Shown in pieces: positions 1 to 7,162 of a stretch of 34,415 nt of DNA; within the stretch, counting starts at the first letter, position 1; each line of letters starts with the position of its first letter. Below the pieces are notes generated by a model. The model ran no database searches and was not told the DNA's origin. It was given only the letters and a program-made list of their open reading frames with translations. The stretch comes from an uncultured Granulosicoccaceae bacterium (GTDB taxonomy: Bacteria > Pseudomonadota > Gammaproteobacteria > Granulosicoccales > Granulosicoccaceae): assembly GCA_937951345.1 (NCBI GenBank), contig CALFCF010000010.1, forward strand, positions 1 to 34,415. The letters run 5' to 3'. A program made the translations under genes and the position numbers.

Positions 1-136
1 CCTTCGCCTCGCCTCCCATCGCTTCCGCCTGACAGATCGTCAGCGCCGCCGTCAGCGTCGTCTTGCCATGGTCTACGTGACCTATCGTGCCCACATTCAC
101 ATGCGGCTTCGTACGTTCAAATTTCTCTTTCGACAT
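1..136 (-). CDS. tuf: Elongation factor Tu, N-terminal part only (cut by window edge)
   Basis: Reading leftwards from the ATG at 134-136, the translation begins [20 protein letters not shown] and continues into the G1 P-loop ([11 protein letters not shown]) of a translational GTPase, which is the start of bacterial EF-Tu. About 45 codons are in the window; the rest lies off the left edge. EF-Tu delivers aminoacyl-tRNA to the ribosomal A site. A GAGG-type ribosome-binding site lies just upstream of the ATG. The gene follows tRNA-Tyr, tRNA-Gly and tRNA-Thr on the same strand, the arrangement of the E. coli tufB operon, so it is probably cotranscribed with them and is the tufB-type copy. Whether there is a second tuf copy cannot be seen here. 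Confidence 0.96.
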   Translation of the reverse strand, partial: MSKEKFERTKPHVNVGTIGHVDHGKTTLTAALTICQAEAMGGEAK

Positions 137-344
137 CTCGTGTTGGCCTCGTTAAAAGAACCTGAATTAATATTTATGCGCAGCCCTCAAGCGCCTGCGT
201 CTGTCAGGCGATGGCTGGACTAATCTGCTTTTTTGCTGTCAGGACAAGGTGTCCGACACCCTACCCAAGGAGAACCATGTAAAGATAGTTCAAGACGGTT
301 AACTTGCACGTGGTCCAACGGACCCTGGTCTGCAACTATTCGTA

Positions 345-377
345 TTTGCAACGTATTTTCAACGTATTTGCAACGTA
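345..377 (-). repeat. Three 11-bp tandem repeats abutting the 3' end of tRNA-Thr
   Basis: On the minus strand, directly after the encoded CCA of tRNA-Thr, the unit TACGTTGCAAA occurs three times in a row (the middle copy reads TACGTTGAAAA). A further partial unit follows at 341-344. The block lies in the spacer between the tRNA and tuf. It may have arisen by replication slippage or act as a processing signal; neither can be settled from the sequence. Confidence 0.7.
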
Positions 378-452
<75 letters not shown>

Positions 453-670
453 AGTATCAATGCAACCATTGATCGACTACCAGATATCCAAAAACTGACA
501 ATCGCGCTGAAAGATGGTGCAGGTTACTCCCGTGCCGAGGCTTGCCGAGCACAAGTCATGCCTGAAATATCGCGCGAGTTTAGCTCATGTGTGCGGCCTT
601 TGCCACAATGCAATACCAACCGTCTGATGCGCCTCATTTTCAGACCCGGGCACGTAACGGCTTAAGGAAT

Positions 671-744
<74 letters not shown>

Positions 745-950
745 AACACACATTCGGCGGTTTGCCGATTTCCAAACAGCCATTACACCTGATGCCCTCA
801 GCCGTAGACCTTTAATCAAAGCCTTTATTCCGGGTACCAAAAATTTCCGGGAACCGAAACTTCCGAAGGCCAGTCCTTCCAAGGGCTATACCGCAAGTAA
901 AGTACTGCGAACACATTATGTGTTCAAGAGTGTCCTGCGGAACAGCTGAC

Positions 951-1034
951 TGGTGGAGGGGGGAGGATTCGAACCTCCGAAGCCGAAGCAGCAGATTTAC
1001 AGTCTGCCCCCTTTGACCGCTCGGGAACCCCTCC
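951..1034 (-). tRNA. tyrU: tRNA-Tyr (anticodon GTA)
   Basis: The reverse complement is an 84-nt class II tRNA. The acceptor is GGAGGGG/CCCCTCC, the anticodon arm CAGACTGTAAATCTG carries GTA, a long variable arm is built around GCTTCGGC, the T-arm is GGTTCGAATCC and CCA is encoded. It is the first gene after the promoter at 1050-1079. The leading tRNA-Thr(TGT) gene (thrU) found in E. coli is absent here. Confidence 0.96.
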
Positions 1035-1049
1035 AGTATCAGGCCGCGC

Positions 1050-1079
1050 ATTATCTTACGCGACTTTGCACAGTGTCAA
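1050..1079 (-). promoter_or_regulatory. Sigma-70 stable-RNA promoter of the tRNA–tuf operon
   Basis: On the minus strand a perfect -35 box TTGACA (1074-1079) is followed after 18 bp by GATAAT (1050-1055). Next to it lies the GC-rich stretch GCGCGGCC, which has the form of a stringent-control discriminator. tRNA-Tyr starts about 15 bp further on. Such discriminators are known to make tRNA and rRNA promoters sensitive to ppGpp/DksA; that control is inferred here. Confidence 0.75.
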
Positions 1080-1225
1080 CGCTGCATCAGGATTGTAGCG
1101 TAGTAAATCTGCTTACGGGTTGAAGATAGCAATTTTCGCCGAGCAAGATATTCAGCGCAGCACCCATCGGTGTAGCTAAGCAATCAACCGGATCAGCACA
1201 AACAGGATATTCAGTCCGGTATCAA

Positions 1226-2005
1226 TCAGTGTTGCAGAATTTGACTCAGAAACAGCTGGGTGCGCTCATTTTGAGGATTATTGAAAAACTCCTCGGGCTC
1301 GTTTTGCTCGATTATCTGGCCTTCGTCCATAAATATCACTCGATTGGCCACTGTCTTTGCAAATCCCATTTCGTGAGTAACGCAAATCATGGTCATACCC
1401 TCGCGCGCCAGTTCGATCATGACGTCGAGCACTTCCTTGATCATCTCCGGGTCAAGTGCGGATGTGGGTTCATCAAACAACATGATTTTGGGGTTCATGC
1501 AAAGCGACCGCGCAATCGCAACACGTTGTTGCTGACCACCAGACAGTTGCCCCGGGTACTTGTGCGCCTGTTCCGGAATCTTTACACGCTCAAGATATTT
1601 CATCGCCGTCTCTTCAGCTTCTGCTTTCGGCATTTTGCGTACCCAGATCGGCGCCAGGGTACAATTTTCCATCACGGTCAAATGAGGGAATAAATTGAAA
1701 TGCTGAAAAACCATGCCCACTTCGCGGCGCACAGCTTCGATATTTTTAAGATCGTTAGTCAGCTCTACACCATCAACAATGATGTCACCGCGCTGGTGTT
1801 CTTCGAGGCGATTAATGCAACGAATCATGGTTGATTTGCCCGAACCGGACGGTCCACAAACTACAATCCGCTCTCCGTTTTGCACGTCGAGGTTTATATC
1901 TTTCAATACATGAAACTGGCCATACCACTTGTGCATTTCGCGAATCTTTATCGCAATATCACCCAGTGTGTGTGTGACTCGTTCCTGCGTAGCTTCTTCG
2001 TTCAT
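1226..2005 (-). CDS. aapP: General L-amino-acid ABC transporter, ATP-binding subunit
   Basis: A 259-residue polar-amino-acid-type ABC ATPase. It shows Walker [10 protein letters not shown] (51-59), the Q-loop at Q101, signature LSGGQ (154-158), Walker B IMLFDEP (174-180) and the switch His H211. It closes the aapJQMP operon and would power uptake of a broad range of L-amino acids through AapQ/AapM on the cytoplasmic face. I chose the ATG giving MNEEATQ. A GTG 14 codons upstream is also open but adds a Cys/Pro-rich stretch unlike the family. The gap to aapM is 111 nt. No terminator is visible downstream before the divergent-looking space that ends at the tRNA promoter. The family is certain; substrate range rests on the operon structure. 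Confidence 0.93.
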   Translation of the reverse strand: MNEEATQERVTHTLGDIAIKIREMHKWYGQFHVLKDINLDVQNGERIVVCGPSGSGKSTMIRCINRLEEHQRGDIIVDGVELTNDLKNIEAVRREVGMVFQHFNLFPHLTVMENCTLAPIWVRKMPKAEAEETAMKYLERVKIPEQAHKYPGQLSGGQQQRVAIARSLCMNPKIMLFDEPTSALDPEMIKEVLDVMIELAREGMTMICVTHEMGFAKTVANRVIFMDEGQIIEQNEPEEFFNNPQNERTQLFLSQILQH

Positions 2006-2116
2006 ATCAGGCTCAGATGTTTGACAAACAGCCGGCGGAAAACACACACCGATTTATGCTAACTGCAAATAGAAAATCGCAAAATAAAAATTGCATACGC
2101 ATACAGTAGTTTGCTA

Positions 2117-3232
2117 TCAGCGCTTGTAGCCGGTATCCAATTTTCGCTCGAGGTACAGGGAATAACGCGCCATTGCAAAGCACGATATAAAAAAGAAGAT
2201 AGCAACAAACAGATACACCTCGCTGCTCAATCCCTGCCACTTAGTATCTGCAAGTGATGCCTGCCCTATACCAAGCGGATCCAGAAGGCCAATGACTATG
2301 ACCAGTGTTGTGTCCTTGTAAAGGCCTATAAACGTATTCACGATACCAGGAATAGATATTTTTAAAGCCTGCGGTAACACGATCAGACGCATAGACTGCC
2401 AGTATTTAAGCCCCATAGCATCGGCAGCTTCTGTTTGGCCTTTGGGAATAGCTTGCAGACCACCACGAATAACCTCAGCCATGTATGCCGATGCGAACAA
2501 CGTCACCATAATCAAGACGCGTAACAGCAGATTGAAGTTAGTGCCCGGCGGCAGAAAGTAACTCAGCATTGTTGAGGCGACAAATAACAATGTAATCAAC
2601 GGTACACCACGTATGAACTCGATAAAGGCTACGCACGCGTACTTTATAATGGGTAAATTCGATTGCCGCCCGAGCGCTAACAGGATACCGATGGGCAGAG
2701 ACAGCGCTATGCCGGTGACCCCTATAACGATCGTCAGCATAAAACCACCGAACTGATCTGTTGATACCTTTTCGAGCCCAAACCCTCCGAGCAGAAGCCA
2801 TGTGGCAAGAAAGGGGAAGACACACGCCAATATCAGCAAAGGTTTACGCGCCGGGCAGTTTTCCCACAGCAACGCAATGACCACTAGGATTAACAATACA
2901 AACGCCAAAACAACACGCCAACGTTCGTCCGGCGGATAGAAACCAAAAGTAAAGAGTTGCCAACGTTGCGCGATAAAGGCCCAGCATGCACCCGAATTGA
3001 GGGCGCGACACTCGTTTCTATCCTCAGCCACAAATGTTGCGTCACTAAACGCCCACGAAAATGCACCTGGCAGAATCAGGTACAAGGCATAGATCGCCAG
3101 AAATGTCATGGTAACGTTGGCTGGCGATGAGAATAGATTCTCTCGAATCCATTTTATCGGGCCGGTTGACGCAAACGGCGGGGGTAAATCCGGATGAGTA
3201 CCCGGAGCATACTTCTGTTCAGGTGTACTCAT
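2117..3232 (-). CDS. aapM: General L-amino-acid ABC transporter, permease subunit
   Basis: A 371-residue inner-membrane permease of the HisM/GlnP type. It has an AapM-like N-terminal extension containing one membrane segment and a periplasmic Cys-containing loop (around CRALNSGACW). The core membrane domain follows, with the EAA loop (AIPKGQTEAADAMGL … LPQAL) that docks on AapP. The ATG overlaps the aapQ stop codon by 4 bp (ATGA, 3229-3232), which indicates translational coupling and fixes the start. The open frame extends 32 codons further upstream inside aapQ, but that extension is not a credible N-terminus. It pairs with AapQ to form the heterodimeric channel. Confidence 0.93.
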   Translation of the reverse strand: MSTPEQKYAPGTHPDLPPPFASTGPIKWIRENLFSSPANVTMTFLAIYALYLILPGAFSWAFSDATFVAEDRNECRALNSGACWAFIAQRWQLFTFGFYPPDERWRVVLAFVLLILVVIALLWENCPARKPLLILACVFPFLATWLLLGGFGLEKVSTDQFGGFMLTIVIGVTGIALSLPIGILLALGRQSNLPIIKYACVAFIEFIRGVPLITLLFVASTMLSYFLPPGTNFNLLLRVLIMVTLFASAYMAEVIRGGLQAIPKGQTEAADAMGLKYWQSMRLIVLPQALKISIPGIVNTFIGLYKDTTLVIVIGLLDPLGIGQASLADTKWQGLSSEVYLFVAIFFFISCFAMARYSLYLERKLDTGYKR

Positions 3233-4437
3233 CGTTCCACCAACTTGATACGACTGTTGTACCAGTTCATAAACGTTGAAATCAGCAATGAGAACGTCAG
3301 ATACAACGCCATCACGATAAGCATGCACTCCATCTCACGCCCGGTCTGGTTCAGGGATATCCCGCCAATAGTTGCGGTAATATCCATGTAACCAATGGCG
3401 ATTGCCAGCGAAGAATTCTTTGTCAGATTCAGATACTGAGACGCAAGCGGTGGAACAATCACCCTTAGTGCCTGCGGAATCACAACCAGATTCAACGTAC
3501 GTTTACGGGGCAAACCCAGCGCCAGACTGGCTTCTGTCTGACCATGACTGACAGCAGTAATGCCCGCTCTGACTATCTCGCCGATAAAGGCAGCAGTGTA
3601 AAAAGATAACGCCAGCCAAAGAGCGATAAATTCCGGCCGTATGACCATGCCGCCACGGTAGTTAAAACCTTTCAGTTCGGGTATTTCCCAATTGACCGGC
3701 ATGCCGAGAAGAATGAATGCAACAGACGGAATTACTACAACTGCAATTACTCCAATCCGGAAAACCGGGTAAATTTTACCGGTCGCGTCCTGTACCTTGC
3801 GAGCATAACGGCGAAACAAAAAAGTGAATATCAAACCGATCACAAACAACACCCCGACGATCCAGAACAACGGCTCAGGATCCGGTTTGGGCATGAAGAA
3901 CCCGCGATTGGTTAAAAATGCAACATCGCCAACGCTACTGGCCTGCTTGGGTTTTGGTAACGAATGCACCAGAAGGCCGTGCACCAACAGGATATGCAGC
4001 AGCAAGGGTACATTGCGGACGTACTCGATATAGACGTGCGCAAGTTTGTTAGTCAGCCAGTTTTTTGAAAGTCGCAATACACCCAGCACAAAACCGAGGA
4101 TCGTTGCCAGAAAAATCCCGGAAACTGCAATCAGCAGCGTATTGATAATTCCGACCGTCATGGCCCGAGCGTGCGATGAACGGGAATCGTACTCAATCAA
4201 GTGCTGATTGATGTCGTAGCTTGCCGGTGCCGACAAAAAGGCAAAGTCGAAATCCTTGCCAAGCCTCTCAAGATTAGCAATTGCGTTTTGCACCATGTAG
4301 AAGAAAAACGCGAAGATCAAAACCGTCGCGATAATCTGAACGATTACAGAACGTGTCTGTTTGTCATTCCAGAGGCGCGAGACCGGATTGCGTCGGGTGA
4401 CCGGACCGCCTCCCTGTAATGCAGTGTTACTGCTCAT
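3229..4437 (-). CDS. aapQ: General L-amino-acid ABC transporter, permease subunit
   Basis: A 402-residue inner-membrane permease. A cytoplasmic N-terminus (MSSNTALQGG) leads into a first membrane segment. A conserved periplasmic insertion and the permease domain follow, with the EAA loop AVSHGQTEASLALGLPRKRT … IPQALRV near the C-terminus. It forms the channel with AapM, whose start overlaps its stop. The gene lies 227 nt downstream of aapJ, with a strong hairpin in between (4547-4578), so it is expected to be made in lower amounts than the binding protein. The ribosome-binding site before the ATG is weak. Confidence 0.93.
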   Translation of the reverse strand: MSSNTALQGGGPVTRRNPVSRLWNDKQTRSVIVQIIATVLIFAFFFYMVQNAIANLERLGKDFDFAFLSAPASYDINQHLIEYDSRSSHARAMTVGIINTLLIAVSGIFLATILGFVLGVLRLSKNWLTNKLAHVYIEYVRNVPLLLHILLVHGLLVHSLPKPKQASSVGDVAFLTNRGFFMPKPDPEPLFWIVGVLFVIGLIFTFLFRRYARKVQDATGKIYPVFRIGVIAVVVIPSVAFILLGMPVNWEIPELKGFNYRGGMVIRPEFIALWLALSFYTAAFIGEIVRAGITAVSHGQTEASLALGLPRKRTLNLVVIPQALRVIVPPLASQYLNLTKNSSLAIAIGYMDITATIGGISLNQTGREMECMLIVMALYLTFSLLISTFMNWYNSRIKLVER

Positions 4438-4546
4438 ACGCGAGTAAGTCTTAAGTTCATTTACGGGTGAATACGGGTGCGTTTAGATACAAGCCCCAGT
4501 TTACAGCAGAAGCGCTCTAAACGACCAACACAAATAATCCGACAAA

Positions 4547-4578
4547 AAAAAGGGCGTACCCACTGGCACACCCTTTTT
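4547..4578 (-). terminator. Strong hairpin with U-tract between aapJ and aapQ
   Basis: The minus strand reads AAAAAGGGTGTGCC-AGTG-GGTACGCCCTTTTT, a 14-bp stem with two G-U wobbles and a 4-nt loop, followed by further T residues. It has the form of an intrinsic terminator. It lies about 87 nt after the aapJ stop, inside an operon whose downstream genes have no clear promoter of their own. I read it as a partial terminator or a 3'-end stabiliser that raises binding protein over permease. Confidence 0.75.
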
Positions 4579-4664
4579 GCTAAACCCATTACAAAAGGGC
4601 TTGCGGTGTCTACAAAGCGCACCGGTTGCAGATACAACCGGTACGGGTGACGCCTGACAGCTGC

Positions 4665-5684
4665 TTATCGAATAGGAGCAGCGTACAGAATACCACCGTC
4701 TTTCCACTGTGCATTCAGACCGCGTTGCAGGCCGATTGCCGTGTCAGGACCAATGTTGCGGTCAAACGACTCACCGTAGTTTCCAACCGCCTGAATCGCA
4801 CGAAGTGCCCACTGTGCGTCAAGACCGATCATCGAACCGAAATCACCCTCAGTACCCAACAAGCGGTTAATACTCGGGACGTCACCAGCGGCTTTAGCCA
4901 TTTCAGCAACATTACCCTGAGTAACACCCAGTTCTTCTGCAGCGATCAGCGCATTTACAACCCACTTACCGATATCAGCCCACTGATCATCACCCTGCCG
5001 AACAGCACCACCGAGTGGTTCTTTTGAAATAATTTCCGGCAGAATTACGTGCTCATCCGGCTTTTCGAAAGATGCACGCGTAGAAGCGAGACCTGACGCA
5101 TCAGTCGTGAATACGTCACAACGTCCACCTAGATAGTTAGTCTGGGCTTCAGCGTTGGTTTCTACAGGCACCGGCTCGTAAGAAATGTTGTTTACACGGA
5201 AGAAGTCAGCGAGATTAAGTTCAGTGGTAGTACCTGTCTGGATACATACAGATGCACCGTCCAGATCTTTAGCTGAAGCAACACCCAAAGCTGAAGGAAC
5301 CATAAATCCCTGGCCGTCATAATAGTTAACCGGCAGGAAAGTCAGTTTAAGGTCTGCATCACGACTCATAGTCTCAGTTGTGTTGCGGAAAAGAATGTCG
5401 CCTTCACCGGAATTCAAAACGGTGAAACGGGTTTTACCGGTGGTCGGTACAAATTTTACTTTTTCACCGTCACCGAGTACTGCAGCAGCAACAGCACGGC
5501 AGAAGTCAACATCGAAACCTGACCACTTACCGGAATCATCGGGTGCAGCAAAACCTGCAACACCAGTACTTACAACACAGTTCAGTTCACCACGAGCTTT
5601 TACGTCGTCGAGAGTTGCTGCCTGCGCAGACACGGAGATAGCCGAGATAGCAGCCAGCGAAGCTGCATATTTTATTGATCGCAT
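4665..5684 (-). CDS. aapJ: General L-amino-acid-binding periplasmic protein
   Basis: A 339-residue periplasmic solute-binding protein of the polar-amino-acid family. A Sec signal peptide (MRSIKYAASLAAISAISVSA, cleaved near AQA-A) precedes the mature start TLDDVKARGELNCVV. Family features include SGFDVDFCRAVAAAV, the RNTTETMSRD motif of AapJ/BztA-type proteins and a Cys pair in SVCIQTG and GGRCDVF. It captures L-amino acids and passes them to AapQMP. The start is set by a good ribosome-binding site, AGAGGA (5694-5699), nine bases before the ATG; an upstream in-frame start lacks this and would bury the signal peptide. It is the first gene of the operon. Confidence 0.94.
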   Translation of the reverse strand: MRSIKYAASLAAISAISVSAQAATLDDVKARGELNCVVSTGVAGFAAPDDSGKWSGFDVDFCRAVAAAVLGDGEKVKFVPTTGKTRFTVLNSGEGDILFRNTTETMSRDADLKLTFLPVNYYDGQGFMVPSALGVASAKDLDGASVCIQTGTTTELNLADFFRVNNISYEPVPVETNAEAQTNYLGGRCDVFTTDASGLASTRASFEKPDEHVILPEIISKEPLGGAVRQGDDQWADIGKWVVNALIAAEELGVTQGNVAEMAKAAGDVPSINRLLGTEGDFGSMIGLDAQWALRAIQAVGNYGESFDRNIGPDTAIGLQRGLNAQWKDGGILYAAPIR

Positions 5685-6147
5685 TATTACAAATCCTCTA
5701 GCAAAAAAATTCACATCGCATGGCTGCGCACAATATGCATTGACAAACAAAGCAGCGCCCCCCGCGAGTTACTCTTTTCACGTTTGGGTTGGTTGGTTAA
5801 GTTTTAACAGTGGTAAGTGTCGCTTTCTGAGACACTCGCTCCACCAGAGCAGCCACTGGCGTAGAAATTCCTGGAAAGAAAAGTCTGGCAACGACTCCGC
5901 AAAAAGCCTGAGCCGGCTGCATGGGGGAATTGTATCCGATGCAAACGCAGGAGACTAATGCCGTAGAGGGTTGCAATCCACAGATGGCGCAACAGGACAC
6001 GTATAAGAGTGGAACTACATCACATGTGACGCAGGTTTTGTGCGAATTGGTAACTTTCGGGGCTTTGCCGGCGCCGTTATGAGGCAAATACCCGATGGAC
6101 TGTCCTTTTTTCGAGCACTCAGCAGACTAAGCCTCAGACACGATTGT
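5685..6147. other. Upstream region of the aap operon, no gene found
   Basis: These 463 bp lie between aapJ and the lipoprotein gene, both on the minus strand, and should hold the aap promoter. I see no convincing sigma-70 pair and no -24/-12 sigma-54 element. There is one imperfect inverted repeat (AGTGTC … GACACT, 5816-5836). The short open frames here have no ribosome-binding site or protein-like composition. Confidence 0.4.
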
Positions 6148-6945
6148 TTACAAGTGACCGGCACCGTTAAATAGCTGGTATACCAGCTCGGATGCCAGCT
6201 CACGGATAACCTGGCCGTTAGGCGGAGGATCAGGAAAGGTATTACTCTGTCCGTTAACAAGACGGTTTGCCAGCAACGCAGCCACTGATCCCGCGAAACT
6301 GCTGCCTCGATAACGTGTGTAGGTTCGTTCGGTCTGCGGGTTGGCTTGATACGAACGATGCCAGACCCGTTCACCGCTGGATAAATCAAACACGCTGCCT
6401 GTAACAACATGTTCGCGCGAGCGAATGAATGTGGTCGACACACGATCATTGATTAGCTCACCCTGCCGATTCCTCACCAGACTGGAAGTTGCGCGTCTTT
6501 CATCCTCCGCTTCATGCAGGTAAACAAGAAACAGGTAACGCGCAGGCCATTGCGAACGGCGTAAAGCATCCCGCGTCGTGGCACGTAACACGCCGTCATC
6601 AGCATAATCGTTAACAACCGTTGAATGAAAATCACCCAGTATGCGTTGACTGTCGGTATATCTTAAAAACGGGTAGCGTGACTGAGCTTGCATGGATTGC
6701 TCTATCTGATCTATCCACAGCGCTTTGTAAGGTGATGAAAGTTGTGAATTTTCAGGAACAACCCCTCCTACCAGAATGCTCGCTCCCTGTCGTGAATAAT
6801 CTGTATTCACGGACGTGCATGCAGTCAGGGCACTGCAGCAGGCAGCAAAGCAAAGCAGTCGAACAAATACAGATAGCGATACCTGGCCCTGCCGATCACC
6901 GTGCGATCCGAATGATCTTTTTGACTTTGAGTCCCTGGCGTGCAT
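6148..6945 (-). CDS. Outer- or inner-membrane lipoprotein of unknown function
   Basis: 265 residues, not recognised as a known family. The basic N-terminus (MHARDSKSKR) and hydrophobic stretch end in a lipobox LTAC, with the lipidated cysteine at C43 followed by TSVN, which is not an inner-membrane Asp+2 signal. The mature part contains an aromatic segment (SRYPFLRYTDSQRIL), a central region RYLFLVYLHEAEDERR that looks like a beta strand, and GSVFDLSSGERVWHRSY, the sort of segment seen in periplasmic beta-rich domains. The start is fixed by GGAGG eight bases before the ATG. It lies 217 bp downstream of the GGDEF/EAL gene on the same strand, so cotranscription is possible but not shown. A 12-bp palindrome sits just upstream. 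Confidence 0.8.
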   Translation of the reverse strand: MHARDSKSKRSFGSHGDRQGQVSLSVFVRLLCFAACCSALTACTSVNTDYSRQGASILVGGVVPENSQLSSPYKALWIDQIEQSMQAQSRYPFLRYTDSQRILGDFHSTVVNDYADDGVLRATTRDALRRSQWPARYLFLVYLHEAEDERRATSSLVRNRQGELINDRVSTTFIRSREHVVTGSVFDLSSGERVWHRSYQANPQTERTYTRYRGSSFAGSVAALLANRLVNGQSNTFPDPPPNGQVIRELASELVYQLFNGAGHL

Positions 6946-6965
6946 ATTCACACCTCCACTAATCC

Positions 6966-6977
6966 GTTTAGCTAAAC
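6966..6977. promoter_or_regulatory. Perfect 12-bp palindrome upstream of the lipoprotein gene
   Basis: GTTTAGCTAAAC is its own reverse complement and begins 21 bp before the lipoprotein ATG, immediately upstream of its ribosome-binding site. Size and place suit an operator for a dimeric repressor. No regulator can be assigned. Confidence 0.3.
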
Positions 6978-7162
6978 CGGCGACACCGGCTCTGATACTC
7001 GCGCAGACAACCGTAGCCCGGTTACGAGATTTTGGAGATATGATGCATAAAAGATGCCGGTCTTTGACTGTGATTGAACAACGTGCAGTCAAGCCGATGG
7101 ATTTACCTGCTCCTGACTCGAAAACCACGTACCCCGACGGGCCGAACAACAGGCTGCCGATA

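Noticed and set aside
812-1051. 79-residue open frame on the minus strand
   Set aside because: It runs through tRNA-Tyr and the promoter; the tRNA explains the sequence.
5797-6087. Open frames of 62-192 residues on both strands between aapJ and the lipoprotein gene
   Set aside because: No ribosome-binding site, Cys-rich or low-quality composition, and one extends antisense into aapJ.
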